Assembly: GCF_005885635.1 (NCBI RefSeq)
Contig: NZ_VATY01000001.1
Coordinates: forward strand, 1,488,001 to 1,552,000
DNA length: 64,000 bases
Source: Maribacter algarum (ex Zhang et al. 2020)
Lineage (GTDB): Bacteria; Bacteroidota; Bacteroidia; Flavobacteriales; Flavobacteriaceae
Direction of reading: 5' to 3'
Below are positions 24,832-33,291 of the stretch, one piece after another. The translations under genes and the position numbers were made by a program. Below the pieces are notes generated by a model. That model was not told where the DNA came from and did not search any database. It saw only the letters and a program-made list of their open reading frames with translations. Position 1 is the stretch's first letter. Each line of letters opens with the position of its first letter.

Positions 24832-25932
24832 ATGAAAAGAGTACTTTTTTTATGTGCGGTTATGACCGCAACTTTGGGTATGGCGCAAGATTTGCCAACC
24901 AATCCAGAACCTGGTAAATGCTATGTGCGTTGCACGACGCCTGATGTATATGTCAATGAAACTATGACGTTGACTGTTAAGCCTGCATATAAGGTATTGA
25001 AAACAGTACCGGCAACTTTCAAAACTGTTACAGAGCAAGTTGAGGTAAAAGCTGCTGGTAAAAAATTAACTATTATTCCTGAAAAATGGGGAACCGAAAC
25101 AGTTTCCTATGTTTCTAAAGAGGGTGGAAATACATTGCGTATTACTCCTGCAAGCTTTGGATCAGCATCTGAGACTATTGAAATCAAACCAGCCTATGCC
25201 CAATGGGAACTAGGAGCCGCTGCACCTGACTGCGCCTCTGGCAATCCAGATGACTGTAGATACTGGTGTTACAAAGGATATCCTGCGGAATTCGCAACTG
25301 TATCAACAACGACACTTACTAGCGATGCTTCGGTGAGTAAGACTCCATTAGGTTCGCAAAATGCTTCATATACGAAGCGAGTTCTATTAGAACCGGCTCG
25401 TGTTGTTGAAGAGGTTATCCCTGCGGAATACAAAACCATCACCAAAACAGTATTAGATAAAGATGCTTATACTACCGAAGAAACCGTACCTGCGGTAACA
25501 AAAACAGTTACCAAGGAAGTGTTGAAAGAGAAAGGTGGTTTGACTACTTGGAAAGAAGTGGAATGTTCATTAGTCGAATACCAAGCTTTACCAATCAGTT
25601 GGAATTTGGGTAGTGCTACATTAACAAGTGCAGCAAAAAGTATTATTGATACGCGATTAATGCCTGTTTTAGATCAAAACCCAGGGGTTAAAGTAGAACT
25701 GGCTTCTCATACTGATGTTCGTGGCACAGCATCTTCTAACAAAGATCTTTCCGAAAGAAGAGCAAAAGCCGTAGCTGATTATTTAATAAGTAAAGGAGTA
25801 AACTCTAGCTTGTTAGTTGCTAATGGGTATGGAGAAACTAAAACTAAAAATAGATGTAAAGAGGGCGTTTCTTGTACAGAGAGAGAGCATGCAGTAAATA
25901 GAAGAACCGAGTTTAGGCTGATAAATAATTAG
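24832..25932 (+). CDS. OmpA-family outer-membrane protein with repeated beta modules
   Basis: 366 residues; signal peptide about 1-18 (TLGMAQ). The C-terminal OmpA peptidoglycan-binding domain (about 255-366) shows VELASHTDVRGTAS, NKDLSERRAKAVADYL and VNRRTEF with the conserved Asp and Arg. Between them lie repeated valine/threonine-rich units built on PA(T/E)(F/Y)KT(V/I)T, seen near 40, 215 and 240, and a cysteine cluster (CASGNPDDCRYWC). It should link the outer membrane or surface to peptidoglycan. No eight-strand OmpA barrel is obvious. It sits between two terminators, so it is probably expressed alone. Confidence 0.85.
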   Translation: MKRVLFLCAVMTATLGMAQDLPTNPEPGKCYVRCTTPDVYVNETMTLTVKPAYKVLKTVPATFKTVTEQVEVKAAGKKLTIIPEKWGTETVSYVSKEGGNTLRITPASFGSASETIEIKPAYAQWELGAAAPDCASGNPDDCRYWCYKGYPAEFATVSTTTLTSDASVSKTPLGSQNASYTKRVLLEPARVVEEVIPAEYKTITKTVLDKDAYTTEETVPAVTKTVTKEVLKEKGGLTTWKEVECSLVEYQALPISWNLGSATLTSAAKSIIDTRLMPVLDQNPGVKVELASHTDVRGTASSNKDLSERRAKAVADYLISKGVNSSLLVANGYGETKTKNRCKEGVSCTEREHAVNRRTEFRLINN

Positions 25933-25947
25933 TAACCATTAACTCTG

Positions 25948-26008
25948 GGGTTTTACCAATAGCAACCAGATTCTACAAGTTCCTGCGCTATTGGTAAAAA
26001 CCCTTTTT
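25948..26008 (+). terminator. Terminator of the OmpA gene
   Basis: A 16-bp arm at 25948-25963 (GGGTTTTACCAATAGC) pairs with 25987-26003 (one bulged A), followed by TTTTT. It begins 16 bases after the OmpA stop. Confidence 0.8.
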
Positions 26009-26174
26009 GATGTCCTAAACAAGTACAAAGCGGGAATAAAAGCATAAGCAATAAAAATAGTGGGGCCTATTTACAATTTGTTTGTGTTCCCTATGGGGCA
26101 TTTGGAAAGTAATTTCACGTGCCCCTTTTTTTTTAGGTACGTGATTAATATTAATTATTAACCTATTATTTAAG

Positions 26175-26504
26175 ATGGAGAACTCCTATTTTTTTCTTTT
26201 TCTGACTGGCATATTGGTTCTAGGTTCTTTGATGGGTATTCTACCCTTGGTGTTTTCATCGAATAAGGTCCAAGTAGAGCTTGAAAATAGTGAGGAAGAA
26301 GAGCATTTAAGATATCAAATAAGAATAAGAGCAGCTGCAAATAAGGCAGCCTTAGGGCATTCAATTGTGAATGAAGAAAATATCAATCCAAAGACCGTGC
26401 ATATTGATCATATGGCTGTTGATAAGAAACACCATATAAGCATTGCCGATTTAAGGGAAAGGAACCGTGTTCAAAAACAAAAACAAAAGGTAACTATACA
26501 ATAG
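26175..26504 (+). CDS. Small single-pass membrane protein, unknown
   Basis: 109 residues: one N-terminal helix (about 5-27, FFLFLTGILVLGSLMGIL) and a charged, soluble tail ending in a basic stretch. It is probably anchored with the tail in the cytoplasm. No family recognised. It lies between OmpA and mscL, with its own terminator (26594-26632), so it is likely a separate unit of the same envelope-stress-like group. Confidence 0.65.
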   Translation: MENSYFFLFLTGILVLGSLMGILPLVFSSNKVQVELENSEEEEHLRYQIRIRAAANKAALGHSIVNEENINPKTVHIDHMAVDKKHHISIADLRERNRVQKQKQKVTIQ

Positions 26505-26593
26505 TAAAGAAATTCCAACTATAGGTCAAACTAAAGCTAATGAAAACACCATTTGAATTAGCTACAATTGAATAATTAGTCAGTTGTTTATCT

Positions 26594-26632
26594 GGGGGTA
26601 TTTATTCGAATATCTTAAATACCCCCTTTTTT
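26594..26632 (+). terminator. Terminator after the small membrane-protein gene
   Basis: 11-bp stem GGGGGTATTTA (26594-26604) / TAAATACCCCC (26616-26626) followed by six T residues: a strong intrinsic terminator 90 bases after the stop at 26504. Confidence 0.82.
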
Positions 26633-26729
26633 AAAAGAAACCGCAGTCAAATAGATGGTTTATGTATTAATTAAACATAGATATTAAGACCTTTTTCAAA
26701 TATTAATTAACCTTTAAAACTAAAACAAA

Positions 26730-27134
26730 ATGCTTAAAGAATTTAAGAATTTCATTATGACAGGCAACGTTATCGACTTTGCCGTTGCAGTAATTATGGC
26801 AGGAGCCTTAGGATTGGTTATCAACGGTTTCGTTGATCACATCGCAATGCCATTTGTAGGTCATTTTGCGGGTGGAATGAATTTTGAAGATTTGCATGTG
26901 GCGATGGATGGAAAGGACTACGTTACTTTAGCTGCTGCGAAAGAAGCAGGGGGTGCGGTAATCGCATATGGAGCTTGGATTAATACTATTGTTAACTTAC
27001 TAATTGTAGGGTTTGTTATGTTTATGCTTGTCAAAGCATATAACAAAAGCAAAGCTCCCGAGCCAGAAGCTGCACCGGCAGGACCAACCACTGAAGAATT
27101 ACTTGCCGAAATTCGCGATTCACTAAAAAAGTGA
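26730..27134 (+). CDS. mscL: Large-conductance mechanosensitive channel, copy 1
   Basis: 134 residues, the usual MscL length. MLKEFKNFIMTGNVIDFAVA is the amphipathic start and first pore helix; IMAGALGLVINGFVDHIAMP completes it; INTIVNLLIVGFVMFMLVKAYN is the second helix and EELLAEIRDSLKK the cytoplasmic bundle. It is a pentameric pore that opens on membrane tension to release solutes during hypo-osmotic shock. A second gene at 51674-52078 encodes a protein differing at eight positions. It is a single gene with its own hairpin after the stop. The annotation is secure. Confidence 0.96.
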   Translation: MLKEFKNFIMTGNVIDFAVAVIMAGALGLVINGFVDHIAMPFVGHFAGGMNFEDLHVAMDGKDYVTLAAAKEAGGAVIAYGAWINTIVNLLIVGFVMFMLVKAYNKSKAPEPEAAPAGPTTEELLAEIRDSLKK

Positions 27135-27152
27135 TTTAGAAAACATTTCTCT

Positions 27153-27191
27153 ATTGGAAAAGCCAAGAAAAAAAATCTTGGTTTTTCCAAT
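27153..27191 (+). terminator. Hairpin after mscL copy 1
   Basis: 16-base arms 27153-27168 (ATTGGAAAAGCCAAGA) and 27176-27191 pair with one mismatch around an A-rich loop, starting 19 bases after the mscL stop. The T-rich right arm supports termination, though the run after the stem is broken. Confidence 0.65.
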
Positions 27192-27338
27192 TATTTATCT
27201 TCATAAGTTAAACGATGTAATGCGCTCTGAAGGGATTGATATAACGGTATTTTAACCAATTTACGTTGATCTTCCGCACTGTAGAACCAATTCAATTAGA
27301 CATCTAAATACTTAATACGGTAAGAATAAACCTAGATG

Positions 27339-27374
27339 AATGCCATTAATCGATAAAAAATGCCATTAATCGAT
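27339..27374 (+). promoter_or_regulatory. Second tandem-box element, 20-bp period
   Basis: AATGCCATTAATCGAT occurs at 27339-27354 and 27359-27374, again exactly 20 bases apart. It shares the core ATTAATCGAT/ATTTAATCGAT with the pair at 23979-24017, and both lie upstream of paralogous small membrane-protein genes (here 118 bases before the ATG). Further upstream both loci share a TTCAATTAGA string and an AATAAAC string, so promoter and gene look duplicated together. Confidence 0.65.
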
Positions 27375-27492
27375 GCTGATAAATTAATATTCTCATCCTC
27401 TTTCCAATCATATCTTACTTACTAGTTTAGCCTCGCTATTCACCTTTAAAAGCATCCCCACTAAGAATAGCAACTAGAAAAAAAGTTTTCGC

Positions 27493-27753
27493 ATGAACAT
27501 GATAGAAATTCCGCATTTAGTTGAGATTTTTTTTGTTCTAAGTACTATAGTATTTACGGTAACTTTATATGTGATTTTACCGGTTTTGATCTTTCAGAAA
27601 AGAGCGTTTGACAAACCATCTTTTATAAATGCCCCGTGGAGAAAGTATAGCAAAAGTATTTTCTCTAGCATTCAAGAGACAGCATTTCCCCCTAAAAAAA
27701 AGATATTAGAAATTTATTGTTTACCATCTATAATGGTTGAGAAATTGAATTAA
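27493..27753 (+). CDS. Small membrane protein, paralog of the gene at 24098
   Basis: 86 residues. One membrane helix (about 10-32: VEIFFVLSTIVFTVTLYVILP), then a basic region with KRAFDKPSF. It aligns with the 55-residue protein at 24098-24265 over its first 55 residues and adds a 30-residue tail not found there. The shared upstream element suggests both answer to one regulator. There is no known family; the function cannot be read from the sequence. Confidence 0.75.
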   Translation: MNMIEIPHLVEIFFVLSTIVFTVTLYVILPVLIFQKRAFDKPSFINAPWRKYSKSIFSSIQETAFPPKKKILEIYCLPSIMVEKLN

Positions 27754-27857
27754 TATTTGGGCTATACTAACACTAACCGTTACGTATTAATTCACGGCCA
27801 GTCCACGTTAAAACTGAGGTTTGATTTGTAGTAAAATAGGGGCATTTTACTAACACA

Positions 27858-27983
27858 ATGAAAACCATTTATGGGAACACTATTCTCATTACCGGTTGCG
27901 GTTTTTTCGTGATGGTCGTTAAAGCCCTGTATTTCAGGGCTTTTAAAAAAGGAGGTTTTGATTTTGAATATGAAAATATTTGA
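27858..27983 (+). CDS. Possible 41-residue membrane peptide, uncertain
   Basis: MKTIYGNTILITGCGFF begins a 41-codon frame with one hydrophobic helix and a charged tail (stop at 27981-27983). It lies in an otherwise empty 685-base gap and resembles the neighbouring small membrane-protein genes in layout. Against it, its middle contains a perfect 9-bp hairpin (27921-27943, AAAGCCCTG/CAGGGCTTT followed by T) that looks like a terminator. It may be a real peptide, or a transcript end that happens to be open. Confidence 0.3.
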   Translation: MKTIYGNTILITGCGFFVMVVKALYFRAFKKGGFDFEYENI

Positions 27984-28371
27984 GGTCTTGGCCGTTTAAA
28001 GGGAAGTTGCCAGTTTGGGTTGAATTTAAAAATCGTTTCTATCGAACCCCCGCTTAGGATTGTGGTTTTTACTTTAAACCTTTCCCTCAACTGGCGATTA
28101 TCCCTCTTTTTTCAACTGTAAATAAAACAACAAAATGCTGATTCGGACGAGTTGATATCTAGAGAATTTGCAGGGAAGAATAAAAATGTAAAAACAGTTT
28201 TGCTGACTAAGACATTAAGGATAAAAACGTGAATGCCAATAACCAAATCTTAGTACCAACCATGACAATAACTCACAGTGTGCTTTAAAACTACGGCGTT
28301 TTATGGTATAAGTTTCGCAGGTTAGTTCCCCCATTGCGATGAGTTGGGTTTTGATTTTGAATAGTTGGTTT

Positions 28372-28401
28372 GAAGGCTCTGATTTTTCGGAGCCTTCTTT
28401 T
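28372..28401 (+). terminator. Orphan plus-strand terminator
   Basis: Stem GAAGGCTC (28372-28379) / GAGCCTTC (28390-28397) followed by TTTT, reading on the plus strand. No annotated plus-strand gene ends within 380 bases before it, so it may end an unannotated small RNA or transcript from the region 27984-28370, in which I otherwise see no gene. A 17-base string GGTTTTGATTTTGAATA occurs both here (28347-28363) and at 27954-27970. Confidence 0.6.
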
Positions 28402-28438
28402 GTTGTTTAAAGGATTTTCAGACTTGCTTTTGCTTTTA

Positions 28439-29194
28439 CTATCGAAAAAGTATAGCTATTGCTCCCAAAGCGGTAAGTATTAGAATCATTTTTCTGTAGA
28501 AATCATCTTTAATAGTTTTCACCAATCGAACCCCAACAAAGAGTCCGAGAATAATCGCCGGGACCAACTTCAAATCAAACAACAGGGTTTCTTTAGTTAT
28601 GGTGCCCCATGACCAAATGTGAAAGGGTAGTTTAAATACATTGATAATAAAGAATAACCAGGCTGCGGTACCTATAAATTCATTCTTTGGTAAACGCATG
28701 GCTAGAAAGAAGATGTTTGCAAATGAACCCGCTAAATTACCAATCATTGTGGTTACACCAGCAAGGAGCCCCATAAGCCCTGCGAAGGCCCAATGTGTAG
28801 GCACTACTTTTGATTTTCTTCTATCCCACCAATACATCATTATGACGCTTCCAAGAATCACAATAGCCATTCCGATTTTAAAAGTGGCTTCATCAAGATC
28901 TTTCCCGATGACATTCCCAATGAGTACACCGACCATCGTCCAAGGAAGAAAACGGATAATATATTTCCATTGGGTATGCCGATTGTAATAAACAACTGCA
29001 AAAATATCCCCAACAATAAATAAGGGAACGACAAGCCCTGTAGATGCTTTTGTTTCAAAAGCTAGAGCCATAAAAGTAACAGCAACTAAGGCAGTACCCT
29101 TGATTCCCGATTTAGAGACACCTATAATGAAAGCCGCCGAAAGTGCCAATATCCAGCTGGTGATTGACAGATCGAGAAAGGAAGATTGAAGCAC
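28439..29194 (-). CDS. TauE/SafE-family membrane exporter
   Basis: 251 residues with about seven or eight hydrophobic helices and the family's two similar halves; conserved glycine-rich helices include AAFIIGVSKSGIKGTALVAV near 20 and GLMGLLAGVTTMIGNLAGSF near 145. The family exports sulfite and small organosulfonate anions, but many members have unknown substrates. It stands alone, divergent from the sodium:solute symporter gene, with 83 bases between them. Confidence 0.85.
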   Translation of the reverse strand: MLQSSFLDLSITSWILALSAAFIIGVSKSGIKGTALVAVTFMALAFETKASTGLVVPLFIVGDIFAVVYYNRHTQWKYIIRFLPWTMVGVLIGNVIGKDLDEATFKIGMAIVILGSVIMMYWWDRRKSKVVPTHWAFAGLMGLLAGVTTMIGNLAGSFANIFFLAMRLPKNEFIGTAAWLFFIINVFKLPFHIWSWGTITKETLLFDLKLVPAIILGLFVGVRLVKTIKDDFYRKMILILTALGAIAILFR

Positions 29195-29277
29195 AAGAGA
29201 AGTTTAGTTGGTAAAAAACAAAAGTATTCCAATTTATTTTATCTTTAAAGACTAACAACAAACCAAACAACCCAACT

Positions 29278-31089
29278 ATGGAATTAAGTACACTCGATTA
29301 TGGCTTTATAATCGTATTCTTTACGCTTGTTTTAGGAATAGGAATTTACGTTTCTAAAAAATCGGGTAAAAGCTCCACTGAATTTTTTCTATCAGGCAGA
29401 ACTATGCCTTGGTGGTTGTTGGGTCTTTCAATGGTGGCAACTACATTTTCTACGGATACACCGAATTTAGTAACTGATTTGGTAAGAACTACAGGAGTTT
29501 CAGGTAACTGGGGCTGGTGGTGCTTTTTACTCACTGGAATGTTAACCGTTTTCGTTTATGCAAAGCTTTGGAGGAAATCGAATGTTAAAACCGATTTGGA
29601 GTTTTATGAATTGCGTTATGGAGGCAAGCCCGCAAGCTTTTTGAGAAAGTTTCGAGCCGTTTATTTAGGGATTCTTTTTAATGTCATAACGATGTCCGCA
29701 GTTACCTTGGCTGCCATAAAAATTGGTGGAATAATGCTGGGCCTTGACCCTATAGAAACAGTAGTCGGTGCTGGATTGATAACAGTTGTTTTTAGCGCCC
29801 TTGGGGGCTTTCGAGGAGTGGTTTATACTGACTTCCTACTGTTTTTTGTAGCAATGGCAGGTGCTATTGGTGCGGCCTTCTATTTGGTTAACATACCGGA
29901 AGTAGGAGGTTTACAAGCCATTATTGAAAATGACATGGTAAAAAGTAAAATGGATATTCTACCAGATTTAAGTGATACAAAAATGGTAATTACTATTTTG
30001 GTTATTCCATTGGCGGTACAATGGTGGAGTTCTTGGTACCCAGGTGGTGAGCCAGGTGGAGGAGGATATATCGCACAGCGAATGTTAGCTGCCAAAGATG
30101 AGAATCACGCTATTGGGGCAACTTTCTTTTTCAATATTATGCACTATGCTTTACGACCATGGCCTTGGATTTTAGTGGCATTAGCGTCTTTGGTTGTTTA
30201 TCCGGATATTGCTAGTATAGCTCAAGCATTTCCAAATGTACCAGCTGATAAGTTGGGTCATGATTTGGCATATTCAGCAATGTTGACGAAACTACCAAGT
30301 GGTCTATTAGGAGTGGTTTTGGCATCTTTAATTGCTGCCTATATGAGTACAATTTCTACGCAATTGAATTGGGGATCTTCGTATTTGGTGTTTGATTTTT
30401 ACAAGCAACAAATCAATCCCAATGCTACCGAAAAACAAATGGTAGCCTTTGGGAGAGTATCAACAGTGGTCTTGATGGTTTTAAGTGCAGTTTTGGCTTT
30501 GGCTATGCAAAACGCTATGGACGTATTCAATCTGTTACTGTCCTTTGGTGCAGGTACAGGATTGATTTTTATACTACGATGGTTCTGGTGGCGCATCAAC
30601 GCATGGAGTGAAATCTCGGCGATGTTCGCCTCTGGAATATTGTCAATTTTAATAGCGACAACTTCTCTAAAATCATTCCTATTCGATGTCGAAACTGGAA
30701 TTTTTCCAGATTGGGGGGAGCTGCCCTTCATTATGATTGTAACTACTATCATATGGGTTACCGCGACGTTTGTTACACAACCTGAATCAAAGGAAGTGTT
30801 ACGAAGTTTTTATCGCAAAATTCAGCCAGGCGGACCTGGTTGGTCAAAAGTTGTTGACGAAGCGAAGCAGGATAACGAAGAGATAGTCGATTCGAATGAA
30901 AAGTGGAGCGTTCCCTCAGGAATTACGGCAATGCTTTTAGGAGTTGTATTAATCTATTCTATCATGTTCGCTACAGGCTACTGGATTTATGGACGAACGA
31001 CATCTGCATTGATTTTGACCGCCGTAGCAGCGGTTTCTGGATTCTTTCTGATTAAGGCATGGGGGCGAATGAAAGAGAACATATTATAA
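29278..31089 (+). CDS. Sodium:solute symporter (SSS family)
   Basis: 603 residues, about 13 or 14 membrane helices. MELSTLDYGFIIVFFTLVL is the usual SSS start, STEFFLSGRTMPWWLLGLSM near 35 the first conserved block, and TTFSTDTPNLVTDLVRTTG the following one. It should import a solute with sodium. The next gene, a NagX-like acyltransferase, starts one base after its stop, and a DUF2237 gene follows; this pairing hints at an amino-sugar or sugar substrate. Sequence alone does not fix the solute. Confidence 0.9.
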   Translation: MELSTLDYGFIIVFFTLVLGIGIYVSKKSGKSSTEFFLSGRTMPWWLLGLSMVATTFSTDTPNLVTDLVRTTGVSGNWGWWCFLLTGMLTVFVYAKLWRKSNVKTDLEFYELRYGGKPASFLRKFRAVYLGILFNVITMSAVTLAAIKIGGIMLGLDPIETVVGAGLITVVFSALGGFRGVVYTDFLLFFVAMAGAIGAAFYLVNIPEVGGLQAIIENDMVKSKMDILPDLSDTKMVITILVIPLAVQWWSSWYPGGEPGGGGYIAQRMLAAKDENHAIGATFFFNIMHYALRPWPWILVALASLVVYPDIASIAQAFPNVPADKLGHDLAYSAMLTKLPSGLLGVVLASLIAAYMSTISTQLNWGSSYLVFDFYKQQINPNATEKQMVAFGRVSTVVLMVLSAVLALAMQNAMDVFNLLLSFGAGTGLIFILRWFWWRINAWSEISAMFASGILSILIATTSLKSFLFDVETGIFPDWGELPFIMIVTTIIWVTATFVTQPESKEVLRSFYRKIQPGGPGWSKVVDEAKQDNEEIVDSNEKWSVPSGITAMLLGVVLIYSIMFATGYWIYGRTTSALILTAVAAVSGFFLIKAWGRMKENIL

Positions 31090-31090
31090 G

Positions 31091-32176
31091 ATGAAAGAAA
31101 GAATCCTATCCGTAGATATATTTAGAGGCGCAACAATCGTATTAATGATTTTAGTGAATACCCCAGGCACATGGTCTGCGGTTTTTCCGCCATTACGACA
31201 CGCAAAATGGGACGGATATACGCCCACTGATTTAGTTTTCCCTTTCTTTTTATTCATTGTTGGTACATCTATAGTATTTGCATATAAGAATAAAGTTGCC
31301 AATTCGGGCACGTACAAAAAAATTACAATTCGTACACTAAAACTGATTGGCCTCGGACTTTTTCTTGGGGCTTTTACACTTAGTTTTCCTTTTTTCAAAG
31401 ACTTTGCGGACATCAGATTTCCTGGAGTTCTGCAACGAATTGGGGTGGTTTTCTTTTTTGCGGCAATCTTATTTCTAAATTTTAATTGGAAGGTGTTAAT
31501 TGGCATAGCGGCTTTCTTTCTGATAGGATATTGGGTTCTTATGACGGTAATTCCTGTTGAAGGAGTCGCATCTACTTTAGAACGAGCGCCAAATAATTTG
31601 GCCAACTGGTTAGATGTAAAGGTGTTTGGAACGCACAACTACAAAGCCGATTATGACCCTGAAGGGTTATTAAGTACGATACCTTCAATAGTAAGTTCTT
31701 TGGCGGGAATTTTCACAGGATTAATTTTGACTTCTAAACAGGAAAAAAAGGCAACTATCTTAATGGGAATCGGAGGGTCTTTCCTAATCATAGGGCATGT
31801 TTGGGACATATTCTTCCCCATTAACAAAGCGCTTTGGACCAGTAGCTTCGTTTTGGTAACTGCGGGATGGGCTAACCTAATTTTAGCTTTGATTTATTAC
31901 CTAACTGATGTAAAGAAAATGCAATTCGGGAGTATATTTCGCTATGCAGGCGCTAATGCGATTACCTTGTATTTTCTATCCAGCTTTATCAGTAAAATTA
32001 TGGGTATGATCAAAATAGGGGAAACAACACTTCATGGATGGCTTTTTGATACGGCTTATACACATGATTTCATGTCGCTACAACTCTCTTCCTTGCTATA
32101 CGGACTTAGTGTTGTTGCGTTTTATTGCCTGCTGGCGTATGTATTATATCAGCGAAAGATTTTCATAAAAGTTTAG
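31091..32176 (+). CDS. NagX-like membrane acyltransferase (DUF5009/HGSNAT type)
   Basis: 361 residues, ten or so membrane helices. RILSVDIFRGATIVLMILVN (1-25) and HAKWDGYTPTDLVFPFFLFI (36-60) are the signatures, with the conserved His and Asp, of the family holding heparan-alpha-glucosaminide N-acetyltransferase and bacterial NagX. It probably transfers an acyl group to a sugar in the membrane. It is in an operon with the symporter (one base between them) and overlaps nothing; the DUF2237 gene follows 5 bases after its stop. Function as sugar acetylation is family knowledge; substrate unknown. Confidence 0.82.
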   Translation: MKERILSVDIFRGATIVLMILVNTPGTWSAVFPPLRHAKWDGYTPTDLVFPFFLFIVGTSIVFAYKNKVANSGTYKKITIRTLKLIGLGLFLGAFTLSFPFFKDFADIRFPGVLQRIGVVFFFAAILFLNFNWKVLIGIAAFFLIGYWVLMTVIPVEGVASTLERAPNNLANWLDVKVFGTHNYKADYDPEGLLSTIPSIVSSLAGIFTGLILTSKQEKKATILMGIGGSFLIIGHVWDIFFPINKALWTSSFVLVTAGWANLILALIYYLTDVKKMQFGSIFRYAGANAITLYFLSSFISKIMGMIKIGETTLHGWLFDTAYTHDFMSLQLSSLLYGLSVVAFYCLLAYVLYQRKIFIKV

Positions 32177-32181
32177 CAAAA

Positions 32182-32628
32182 ATGAAGTACGTTTTTCTAA
32201 CGATTATAGTACTTTCTTTAGGATTTTTTATTCTGAAAACAAATGTAGGAAAAGTGATGCCAGAGGCAAATTCAAAAAATGTACTTGGAGGAGAATTGGA
32301 AAGTTGTTGCTTTGAACCAAAAACCGGATTTTACCGTGACGGTTTTTGTAAAACAGGAGCTGATGATTATGGCACACATGTGGTTTGCGCTGAAATGACA
32401 GATGAGTTTTTAGCTTTTACCAAAACAAAGGGAAATGACCTATCAACTCCAAAACCCGAATGGCGTTTTCCAGGTCTGAAAGCAGGGGATAAGTGGTGTC
32501 TTTGTATTCTTCGTTGGTTGGAAGCTGAAAAAGCAGGTAAGGCACCAAAGATTAATCTGAAATCGACTCATGAAAAGGCTTTGGAATATACTTCTTTAGA
32601 AAAACTTAAGGCATATGCGCTAGATTAG
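32182..32628 (+). CDS. DUF2237 family protein with an N-terminal hydrophobic segment
   Basis: 148 residues from the ATG at 32182; an earlier in-frame start would overlap the preceding gene. After a hydrophobic N-terminus (about 3-20) comes the DUF2237 domain: NVLGGELESCCFEPKTGFYR, DDYGTHVVCAEMTDEFL, GNDLSTPKPEWRFPGLKAG and WCLCILRW, with several conserved cysteines and histidine. DUF2237 has no proven activity. Most members are soluble; a leader or anchor is less usual. Its place directly after the acyltransferase suggests the same operon. Confidence 0.8.
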   Translation: MKYVFLTIIVLSLGFFILKTNVGKVMPEANSKNVLGGELESCCFEPKTGFYRDGFCKTGADDYGTHVVCAEMTDEFLAFTKTKGNDLSTPKPEWRFPGLKAGDKWCLCILRWLEAEKAGKAPKINLKSTHEKALEYTSLEKLKAYALD

Positions 32629-32644
32629 TAAAGCAGAGGTAGGC

Positions 32645-33232
32645 CTACTTTTGTGTCATCAATTTCGCCACATACTTTCCAATAACATCAAACTCCAGAT
32701 TCACAACCGTTCCTTTTGTATAAGAACCGAATCTTGTGTTTTCATAAGTATACGGAATAATAGCCACACGAAAAGTATTTTCCCCTGAGTCCACGACAGT
32801 TAAGCTAGTTCCATCGATGGTGATAGAACCTTTTTCAATAGTAGGATTACCTTTTGAAACATCGTATTCAAAAGAAAAAAACCAACTACCTTCCTTTTCT
32901 TCTACAGTAGTACAAACTCCTGTTTGATCCACATGACCTTGTACGATATGGCCGTCTAATCGACTTCCTAAAATCATGGCGCGCTCCAAATTCACTGTAT
33001 CACCAGCGGTAAGGTTTCCGAGATTTGTTTTTTGAAGTGTTTCTTCGATTGCCGTTACGGTGTATGTACTTCCATTCAAAGAAACAACAGTCAAACAAAC
33101 GCCATTATGCGCTACACTTTGATCGATTTTCAACTCCTCTGTAATGGCCGAATTGACCGAAATGTGCAGATTGCTTCCCTCTTTTTCTAATTTGGTGACT
33201 TTACCCAAAGTTTCGATTATTCCCGTAAACAT
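32645..33232 (-). CDS. ribE: Riboflavin synthase (alpha subunit)
   Basis: 195 residues, the usual length, in two similar lumazine-binding halves: MFTGIIETLG at the start, NGVCLTV in half one, and GSRLDGHIVQGHVD leading half two with GTSLTVVD. It joins two 6,7-dimethyl-8-ribityllumazine molecules to give riboflavin. It is single on its strand and divergent from pdxA (59 bases between starts), a cofactor-gene pair. Confidence 0.95.
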   Translation of the reverse strand: MFTGIIETLGKVTKLEKEGSNLHISVNSAITEELKIDQSVAHNGVCLTVVSLNGSTYTVTAIEETLQKTNLGNLTAGDTVNLERAMILGSRLDGHIVQGHVDQTGVCTTVEEKEGSWFFSFEYDVSKGNPTIEKGSITIDGTSLTVVDSGENTFRVAIIPYTYENTRFGSYTKGTVVNLEFDVIGKYVAKLMTQK

Positions 33233-33291
33233 CTTCCGTTTTTATTACCTAGTTTTGTAAATTAACACTTCAGGCAAAGGTAAAGAATAAC

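Noticed and set aside
27869-28090. 73-codon minus-strand frame
   Set aside because: No start context or recognisable protein content, and the hairpin at 27921-27943 lies within it; likely chance.
31084-31638. 184-codon minus-strand frame
   Set aside because: Fully antisense to the well-supported NagX-like gene; a long shadow of its codon pattern.
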